NCBI RefSeq assembly: GCF_019443505.1
Contig: NZ_CP080377.1
Coordinates: 5,766,001-5,830,000 of the forward strand
Direction: 5' to 3'
Source of the DNA: Janthinobacterium sp. PAMC25594
Lineage (GTDB): Bacteria > Pseudomonadota > Gammaproteobacteria > Burkholderiales > Burkholderiaceae_D
Length of the DNA: 64,000 nt
Shown here: piece by piece, positions 58,283 through 64,000 of the stretch
Layout: each line of letters opens with the position of its first letter
How positions within the stretch are numbered: the stretch's first letter is position 1
The notes under the pieces: generated by a model
The model's database searches: none
Told to the model about the DNA's origin: nothing
The model's input: only the letters and a program-made list of their open reading frames with translations
Program-made: the position numbers and the translations under genes

Positions 58283-59937
58283 AATCACCGCAATTCAAGA
58301 GTAATGGCGACGTCGTCGCCGATGTCGTCATCGTCGGGACCGGTGTCGTGGGCGCCATGATGGCCGATCAGCTGGCCGCCCAAGGCCACTCCGTGATCAT
58401 GCTGGAAGCGGGCCTGCGCATCGAGCGGGGGCAAGCCGTGGAAAACTGGCGCAACATGCCGTTCGAGAACCGCGTCGGTTCCGACTTCCAGGGCTTGTAT
58501 CCGCAGGCGGACAATGCGCCCGCGCCCCTGTATTTCCCAAAAAATAATTATGTGGAATTGTCCGGCCCCAGCGGCAGCAGTTTCCAGCAAGGCTATCTGC
58601 GCACGGTAGGCGGCACCACCTGGCACTGGGCCGCGTCGTGCTGGCGCCACTTGCCGACCGACATGCGCATGAAAAGCGATTACGGGGTAGGGCGCGACTG
58701 GGCCATTTCCTACGATGAGCTGGAACCCTACTATTGCCGCGCCGAGCAGGAAATGGGCGTGGCCGGCCCCAACGATCCGGCGCAGCAGTCGCCCAGCGAG
58801 CGCAGCAAACCGTATCCGATGGACATGGTGCCCTGGGGCTATGGCGACAAGCGCTTCGCCGAAGTGGTCAACCCGCACGGCTACCGCTCCGTGCCGATTC
58901 CGCAAGGGCGCTCGACGCGCCCATGGCAAGGTCGTCCGACCTGCTGCGGCAATAACAATTGCCAGCCGATCTGCCCCATTGGCGCCATGTACAACGGCAT
59001 CCACCACGTGGAGCGGGCCGAGCTGAAAGGCGCGGGCGTGCTGGCCGAGGCCGTCGTCTACCGCATCGACACGGACCAGAACAACCGCGTGACGGCCGTG
59101 CATTGGTATGACGCCAAGAAACAGTCGCACATGGCGACGGGCAAGGCCTTCGTCATTGCCTGCAACGGCATCGAAACGCCGCGTTTGCTGCTGCTGGCGG
59201 CGAACCAGAACAATCCGAACGGCATCGCCAACAGTTCCGACCAGGTCGGCCGCAACATGATGGACCATTCGGGTTTCCACTGCACCTTCCTCGCCAATGA
59301 ACCGATCTGGACGGGCCGTGGCCCGGCGCAGAGCAGCTGCCTGGTGGGGCCGCGCGACGGCGCCTTCCGCGCGCAGTATTCGGCCAATAAGATGATACTG
59401 AACAACATCACCAGGGTCGGACCTGCCACCCAGCAATCGTTGAAGCTGGGCCTGGTGGGCAAGCACCTCGACGATGAAATCCGCCGCCGCGCCGCGTTTG
59501 GCGTGGACCTGTCGATCAGCCTGGAACCGCTGCCCGAGGCGCACAACCGCTTGACCTTGAGCAAGACGCGCAAGGACCCGCTGGGCCTGGCCTGTCCCGA
59601 CATTTATTATGACGTGGGCGACTACGTGCGCGATGGCGCGAAGGCCGCGCATGCGCAGCTCGAGCACATCGGCAAGCTGTTCGGCGCCGTGGAATTCCAT
59701 ATCACCGACAGCCTGAACGCGAACAACCACATCATGGGCGGCGTCATCATGGGTTCGAACCGTCTTGACTCCGTCGTCGACGGCAATTGCCGCGCTCACG
59801 ACCATGCCAATTTGTGGTTGCCGGGCGGCGGCGCCATGCCGTCGGCCAGCGTCGTCAACACGACCCTGAGCATGGCTGCGCTCGGCTTGCGCGCGGCCGA
59901 CGACATCGCCCGCACCCTGGCAAGGGAGGCAGCATGA
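58279..59937 (+). CDS. GMC-type FAD dehydrogenase, large subunit (gluconate 2-dehydrogenase-like)
   Basis: The 552-residue flavoprotein has the FAD fold VVIVGTGVVGAMMADQLA (G20-x-G22-x-x-G25), CCGNNNCQPICPIGAMYNG (a Cys-rich loop typical of gluconate/sorbitol dehydrogenase large subunits) and the C-terminal GMC domain with catalytic H484 (NNHIMGG) and N527 (VVNTTLSM). The 43-residue spacing between these two matches GMC enzymes. It has no signal peptide and is presumably carried out by the Tat-tagged small subunit. The substrate is probably gluconate or a related sugar acid or polyol, inferred from subunit type and operator. Confidence 0.88.
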   Translation: MKSPQFKSNGDVVADVVIVGTGVVGAMMADQLAAQGHSVIMLEAGLRIERGQAVENWRNMPFENRVGSDFQGLYPQADNAPAPLYFPKNNYVELSGPSGSSFQQGYLRTVGGTTWHWAASCWRHLPTDMRMKSDYGVGRDWAISYDELEPYYCRAEQEMGVAGPNDPAQQSPSERSKPYPMDMVPWGYGDKRFAEVVNPHGYRSVPIPQGRSTRPWQGRPTCCGNNNCQPICPIGAMYNGIHHVERAELKGAGVLAEAVVYRIDTDQNNRVTAVHWYDAKKQSHMATGKAFVIACNGIETPRLLLLAANQNNPNGIANSSDQVGRNMMDHSGFHCTFLANEPIWTGRGPAQSSCLVGPRDGAFRAQYSANKMILNNITRVGPATQQSLKLGLVGKHLDDEIRRRAAFGVDLSISLEPLPEAHNRLTLSKTRKDPLGLACPDIYYDVGDYVRDGAKAAHAQLEHIGKLFGAVEFHITDSLNANNHIMGGVIMGSNRLDSVVDGNCRAHDHANLWLPGGGAMPSASVVNTTLSMAALGLRAADDIARTLAREAA

Positions 59938-61412
59938 TGCGCCGTTTCTTGCTGGGCCTGACCCTGGCGGCCGGCTTGCCGCTGGCCGCGCGTGCTTTAC
60001 CACCTGTGCCACCGGCGCCGCCCGTCACCCTGACGCCGGACCGTCCGGCCGCGCCGGCCGCAAGTGCAGCCGCCAAGCCCGATGCACGGCTGGAGCGGGG
60101 CCGCTATCTGGCCATCGCGGCCGACTGCATGGCTTGCCATACGGCAGCGGGCGGCAAGCCGTATGCGGGTGGCTATGCCATCGATTCGCCGCTGGGCACG
60201 ATTTATGCGACGAATATCACGCCATCGAAAAAAGGCGGTATCGGCCATTACACGGAAAGCGACTTTGCGCGCGCCTTGCGTGCGGGCGTGCGTGCCGATG
60301 GCAGTCATCTGTACCCGGCCATGCCCTACACCAGCTATGCGATGCTGACGGATGCGGACGTGGGCGACCTGTATTACTACTTCATGCAGGCCGTTCAGCC
60401 CGTCGATGAACCGGCGCGCCAGACGGCCCTGCCATTCCCGTTCAACGTGCGCCTGTCCATGCTGGGCTGGAACACCTTGTTCCTCGACAATAAACGCTTC
60501 GTGCCCGATCCGGCGAAGAGCGCGCAGATCAACCGCGGCGCCTATCTGGCCGAAGGCCTGGCGCACTGCAGCGCTTGCCATACGCCGCGCAACGCGCTGA
60601 TGGCGGAAATCGGTAGCCAGACCCTGGCGGGCGCGTCGCTTGGTTCCTGGCATGCGCCGAATATCACCTCTGACAAGGTCAGCGGCATCGGCGCCTGGAC
60701 AGATGCGGAAATCGCCGCCTACCTCAAAACAGGTCACGTGGAAGGCAAGGGGCAGGCGGCGGGCGGCATGGCCGAAGCCATCCAGAACAGCCTGCAATTC
60801 TTGCGCGACGATGACGTGGCCGCCATCGTCGCGTACTTGCGCACGGTGCCCGCCGTGCGCGCGCCGGGGCAGACCAAGGCTGCGTTCAGCCATGGCAGCG
60901 CGGCCAGCGAAGAACCGCTGCTGCGCGGCATGGCCAGTTCCACCGAGCACCACTCGCTCAACAGCGGTGCCGTGCTGTTTTCCGGCTATTGCGCCAGCTG
61001 CCATTCGGCCAGCGGCGCCGGCAGCACGGGGCAAAGCTATCCGGCCCTGTTCAACAACACGGCGACGGGCGGCGCCACGCCGGCCAACCTGGTTTCGGCC
61101 ATCCTGTTTGGCGTCGAGCGCAAGATCGAAGGGGAAGAGCACGAAGCGTTCATGCCCCGTTTCGACCAGCGTTCCTACGTGCAACCGTTGACGGACGAGC
61201 AGATCGCTTCGATCGCCAACTACGTGCTGAAACAGTATGGCAACCCGGATGTGTCCGTCACGCCCGCGTATGTGGCGCAGGCGCGCAGCGGCGGCGAAAA
61301 ACCGCTGCTGGCACGCGTGCAACCGTTCATGCTACCGGGTGGCATCGTGGGCATCTTGCTGCTGATCGCGCTGTTTGTGTGGCTGCGCCGGCGCCGTCAA
61401 GTCAAGAAATAG
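59937..61412 (+). CDS. Triheme cytochrome c subunit of the dehydrogenase
   Basis: The 491-residue protein has a Sec signal (MRRFLLGLTLAAGLPLAARA), three heme c sites CMACH (C64), CSACH (C211) and CASCH (C352), and a C-terminal membrane anchor (GGIVGILLLIALFVWLRRRR). It passes electrons from the flavoprotein to the ubiquinone pool. GGAGG 7 bases before ATG 59937 supports this start; ATG 59934 is in the same frame. It is the third gene of the operon. Confidence 0.92.
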   Translation: MRRFLLGLTLAAGLPLAARALPPVPPAPPVTLTPDRPAAPAASAAAKPDARLERGRYLAIAADCMACHTAAGGKPYAGGYAIDSPLGTIYATNITPSKKGGIGHYTESDFARALRAGVRADGSHLYPAMPYTSYAMLTDADVGDLYYYFMQAVQPVDEPARQTALPFPFNVRLSMLGWNTLFLDNKRFVPDPAKSAQINRGAYLAEGLAHCSACHTPRNALMAEIGSQTLAGASLGSWHAPNITSDKVSGIGAWTDAEIAAYLKTGHVEGKGQAAGGMAEAIQNSLQFLRDDDVAAIVAYLRTVPAVRAPGQTKAAFSHGSAASEEPLLRGMASSTEHHSLNSGAVLFSGYCASCHSASGAGSTGQSYPALFNNTATGGATPANLVSAILFGVERKIEGEEHEAFMPRFDQRSYVQPLTDEQIASIANYVLKQYGNPDVSVTPAYVAQARSGGEKPLLARVQPFMLPGGIVGILLLIALFVWLRRRRQVKK

Positions 61413-61484
61413 GCGTCGGAGCCGTGGCGTATCGGCGGCGAATATGAACGTTGGGCGCAACTTGCAGTAAAATGCAGGCTGAAA

Positions 61485-61514
61485 AATGGTTACGAGCAAT
61501 CGTAGCCATTTTTT
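61485..61514 (+). terminator. Terminator of the dehydrogenase operon
   Basis: AATGGTTACGA (61485-61495), loop GCAA, TCGTAGCCATT (61500-61510), then T-run. One G-T pair in the stem. Confidence 0.9.
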
Positions 61515-61555
61515 ATTCTGGCCCGATCCTGCTTTCGCTCATTTGAAAATTGACA

Positions 61556-61957
61556 ATGTCTCATTCCCTGCATCACCAATTTTTACGTTTCGCCGCCGTC
61601 GGCGCTTCCGGCACGGCCGTGCAATACAGCGTGCTGTGGGGCGGCGTGGAATGGGCCGGCATCAGCGCCGCCGCCGCTTCCGGCATCGGCTACATCCTGG
61701 GTTCCGTCGTCAACTACCTCCTCAATTACTTTTTCACGTTTAAAAGCGACAAGGGCCACGGCGAGGCGGCGTCCAAGTATTTCACCTTGCTGGGCATCGG
61801 CTGGTGCATCAATACGGGCCTGATGTGGCTGCTGGTACACCAGCTGGGCTGGTATTACTGGCTGGCGCAGGTGCTGGCGACGGGTATCGGCCTGATTTGG
61901 AATTTCGCGGGCAGCCGCTGGTGGGCCTTCAAGCCGGCCAGCGCGCCAGGCAAGTAA
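61556..61957 (+). CDS. GtrA-like membrane protein
   Basis: The 133-residue protein has four membrane segments and the GtrA pattern: FLRFAAVGASGTAVQYSVLW, GYILGSVVNYLLNYFFTFKS, KYFTLLGIGWCINTGLMWLL and VLATGIGLIWNFAGSRWWAF. GtrA proteins are thought to flip bactoprenol-linked sugars or help cell-wall glycan synthesis. No glycosyltransferase neighbour is present. I use ATG 61556; a TTG six bases upstream is in the same frame. Confidence 0.9.
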   Translation: MSHSLHHQFLRFAAVGASGTAVQYSVLWGGVEWAGISAAAASGIGYILGSVVNYLLNYFFTFKSDKGHGEAASKYFTLLGIGWCINTGLMWLLVHQLGWYYWLAQVLATGIGLIWNFAGSRWWAFKPASAPGK

Positions 61958-62048
61958 TCAAGCAAGCAAGTAAGTAGTTGTTGCAAGAAAAAAAGATGCG
62001 CATAGTCCAAGACCAGGCGCGCGGTTTTACCAAAACAAGGGGTTAATC

Positions 62049-63347
62049 ATGCAGTTCCTGGAACGCTATTTCAAACTGAAGGACAACGGAACCAATGTGC
62101 GCACGGAGCTGCTGGCCGGCCTGACCACATTCCTGACGATGGCCTACATCATCTTCGTCAACCCGTCCATCCTGGGCGATGCGGGCATGCCGAAAGACTC
62201 CGTCTTTGTTGCCACCTGCCTGGCGGCCGCCATCGGCACCCTGATCATGGGCTTGTACGCGAACTATCCGATCGCGCTGGCGCCGGGCATGGGCCTGAAT
62301 GCATATTTCTCGTACACGGTGGTCAAGGGCATGGGCATGAGCTGGGAAGTGGCGCTGGGCGCCGTCTTCATTTCCGGCTGCCTGTTCATCCTGGTCAGCC
62401 TGTTCAAGGTGCGCGAGATGATCATCAACAGCATCCCGCCCGCGCTGCGCACGGCGATCACGGTGGGTATCGGCCTGTTCCTGGCCATCATTTCGCTGAA
62501 AAGCGCCGGCATCGTGGTATCGAACCCCGCCACCATCATCGCGCTGGGCGACTTGCACCAGGCGGCGCCCATCCTGGCCATTCTCGGTTTCTTCATCATC
62601 GTTGCGCTGGACCGCCTGAAAGTGCCGGGCGCCATCCTGATCGGCATCCTCACCATCACCATCGCCAGCTTCTTCTTTGGCGGCAACCAGTTCAACGGCA
62701 TCGTCTCGGCGCCGCCCGCCATCGAGCCGACCCTGTTCAAGCTCGACATCATGGGCGCGTTGTCGATCGGCATCGTCAACGTGGTGCTGGTGTTTTTCCT
62801 GGTGGAATTGTTCGATGCGACGGGTACCCTGATGGGCGTGGCCAACCGTGCCGGCTTGTTGAAAGACGGCAAGATGGAACGCATGAACAAGGCCTTGCTG
62901 GCCGACAGCACGGCGATCGCCGCCGGCGCCTGCCTGGGCACGTCCAGCACCACGGCTTTCGTGGAAAGCGCGGCCGGCGTGCAAGCGGGTGGCCGCACGG
63001 GCTTGACGGCCGTGGCCGTCGCGCTGCTGTTCCTGGGTAGCCTGTTCTTCGCCCCGCTGGCGCACACGGTGCCGCCGTACGCGACGGCGCCAGCGCTGCT
63101 GTACGTGGCGTGCCTGATGCTGCGCGAACTGACGTATATCGACTGGGATGACAGTACGGAAAGCATTCCGGCCGCCATCACGGCGCTGATGATGCCGTTT
63201 ACCTATTCGGTGGCCAGCGGCGTGGCGTTCGGCTTCATCACCTACGCGGTATTGAAACTGTTGACGGGCAAGGGCAAGCAAGTATCGGTGGTGGCTTACA
63301 TCATTGCCGCCATCTTCCTGTTCAAGTTTATCTACCTGGGCGAATAG
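62049..63347 (+). CDS. NCS2-family purine permease (AzgA-like)
   Basis: The 432-residue permease of the AzgA/PbuG group of nucleobase transporters has about 13 membrane segments and typical motifs: GLTTFLTMAYIIFVNPSILG, APGMGLNAYFSYTVV, FFLVELFDATGTLMGVA and GTSSTTAFVESAAGV. It most likely imports adenine, guanine or hypoxanthine. AAGGGG 7 bases before ATG 62049 supports the start. I saw no purine riboswitch in its 91-base leader. Confidence 0.93.
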   Translation: MQFLERYFKLKDNGTNVRTELLAGLTTFLTMAYIIFVNPSILGDAGMPKDSVFVATCLAAAIGTLIMGLYANYPIALAPGMGLNAYFSYTVVKGMGMSWEVALGAVFISGCLFILVSLFKVREMIINSIPPALRTAITVGIGLFLAIISLKSAGIVVSNPATIIALGDLHQAAPILAILGFFIIVALDRLKVPGAILIGILTITIASFFFGGNQFNGIVSAPPAIEPTLFKLDIMGALSIGIVNVVLVFFLVELFDATGTLMGVANRAGLLKDGKMERMNKALLADSTAIAAGACLGTSSTTAFVESAAGVQAGGRTGLTAVAVALLFLGSLFFAPLAHTVPPYATAPALLYVACLMLRELTYIDWDDSTESIPAAITALMMPFTYSVASGVAFGFITYAVLKLLTGKGKQVSVVAYIIAAIFLFKFIYLGE

Positions 63348-63366
63348 CGGGTTTGCCGCCGCAATG

Positions 63367-63407
63367 ACAAGGCCGTCCGTGCACCAGCAGGGCGGCCTTT
63401 TCTTTTG
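63367..63407. terminator. Terminator between the permease and the GntR gene
   Basis: AAGGCCGTCC (63369-63378) pairs imperfectly with GGGCGGCCTT, followed by TTCTTTT. Confidence 0.75.
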
Positions 63408-63414
63408 CTGCGGC

Positions 63415-64000
63415 TTACATCAGCAGCGCCGCCACCAGGTCTTTCCTGGCGTCGCAGGCGCTGCCGTCGAAGCGCAAGGCCGCTTCCACATGCGTCAGGT
63501 GCTCGACCATCAGGCGCGCCGCCAGGTCCGCGTCGCCGCTGCGCGCCGCTTCCAGAAAACGGCCGTGTTCGTCGTACGAGCAGGCGGCGGCATGGCCGGA
63601 CTGGTACAGCATGGTGATGAGCGAGCTGCGCCCCACCAGTTCGCGCACGATATCGCGCAGCACGGCGTTGCCGGCGATGTCGGCCAGCAAGACGTGGAAG
63701 TCGCCCAGCAGTTGCGAGCGCAGCGGCGTCGCTTGTGCCAGCGCCAGGCGCTCCGCTTTCAGGTGCCGCTCCAGCATCCGGTAGTCGGCGGGTTTGGCCC
63801 GCGCGACGAATTCGCGCGCCAGGGCCGCTTCGATGATGCGCCGCGCGGCGAAGATGTCGCGCGCTTCCGCTTCGGTGGGCTGGCTGACGAAGGCGCCCTT
63901 GTCGGGCACCATGCGGATCAGTTTGTCTTTCGACAGGATCAGCAGGGCGGCGCGGATCTTGGTGCGGCTGACGCCATACAGCCGGCACAGCGCCTCTTCG
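63415..64000 (-). CDS. GntR-family (FCD) regulator, N-terminus cut by the window edge
   Basis: The frame runs off the right edge of the window. The visible 195 residues start within a winged HTH (EEALCRLYGVSRTKIRAALL...LSKDKLIRMVPDKGAFV) and continue into a FadR-type FCD ligand-binding domain (ARDIFAARRIIEAALARE, LLGDFHVLLADIAGN, DEHGRFLEAARSGDADLAA). An internal ATG at 63912 is not the real start because the HTH continues upstream. It converges on the purine permease; its targets are likely beyond the window. Confidence 0.9.
   Translation of the reverse strand, partial: EEALCRLYGVSRTKIRAALLILSKDKLIRMVPDKGAFVSQPTEAEARDIFAARRIIEAALAREFVARAKPADYRMLERHLKAERLALAQATPLRSQLLGDFHVLLADIAGNAVLRDIVRELVGRSSLITMLYQSGHAAACSYDEHGRFLEAARSGDADLAARLMVEHLTHVEAALRFDGSACDARKDLVAALLM

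Noticed and set aside
61958..62048. Purine riboswitch in the leader of the NCS2 permease
   Set aside because: The 91-base leader has no three-way-junction-like pairing or purine-aptamer core; only a Shine-Dalgarno is visible.
63415..63912. The GntR/FCD regulator as a complete 165-residue protein starting at 63912
   Set aside because: In-frame codons upstream to the window edge encode the winged-HTH part, so the ATG is internal and the gene is cut by the window.

Overview
The window is a high-GC chromosomal stretch from a betaproteobacterium of the order Burkholderiales, most likely family Oxalobacteraceae and plausibly Janthinobacterium or a close relative. The evidence is gene order: gltA / sucA-sucB-lpd-zapE; surE-pcm-nlpD-rpoS-rlmD; ndk-rlmN-pilW-rodZ-ispG-hisS-yfgM-bamB-der-hfq-hflX-hflK-hflC-hisZ-purA; uvrB divergent from an aromatic/aspartate aminotransferase. 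The genus is an inference from family knowledge; no rRNA gene is present to confirm it.

Layout. 1-8.2 kb: the end of citrate synthase, a degenerate metallo-beta-lactamase-like gene with a divergent LysR regulator, then the 2-oxoglutarate dehydrogenase operon (sucA, sucB, a small SHOCT-PspC membrane protein, lpd). 8.2-12.5 kb: zapE, a coiled-coil lipoprotein, a YdcH-like small protein and a DinG/YoaA-type helicase. 12.8-15.9 kb: an accessory pair, a TIR-like protein followed by a KGGTGR-type P-loop ATPase carrying seven 42-residue TPR units. It resembles the FxsC/FxsT pair of FxSxx-COOH systems but lacks the peptide and radical-SAM genes, and is the best candidate in the window for an undescribed conflict or signalling system. 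16-21 kb: the surE-pcm-nlpD-rpoS-rlmD stress and stationary-phase cluster. 21-27.7 kb: an accessory stretch with a modular GH18 chitinase, a JmjC/cupin protein, cyclopropane fatty acid synthase, a LysR regulator and a Bax-inhibitor-1 protein.

27.9-44.8 kb is a long co-directional housekeeping block: nucleotide metabolism (ndk, purA), rRNA modification (rlmN), type IV pilus (pilW), cell shape (rodZ), isoprenoids (ispG), translation (hisS), outer membrane assembly (yfgM, bamB), ribosome GTPases (der, hflX), RNA chaperone (hfq), membrane protease control (hflKC), histidine synthesis (hisZ) and a phosphoribosyltransferase.

44.8-50.8 kb holds small accessory genes (GNAT, beta-propeller, NIPSNAP, TonB-like, AI-2E-type permease, flavin reductase-like, AraC regulator, DUF3224) and a nested inverted repeat. 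50.8-54.2 kb has uvrB and tyrB/aspC. 54.3-55.3 kb has three identical tRNA-Asn genes, each with its own promoter and terminator. 55.3-61.4 kb has two alpha/beta hydrolases and a three-subunit periplasmic FAD/cytochrome c sugar-acid dehydrogenase operon preceded by LacI/PtxS-like palindromes. The window ends with a GtrA-like protein, a purine permease and a truncated GntR/FCD regulator. I saw no CRISPR array, insertion sequence or prophage.
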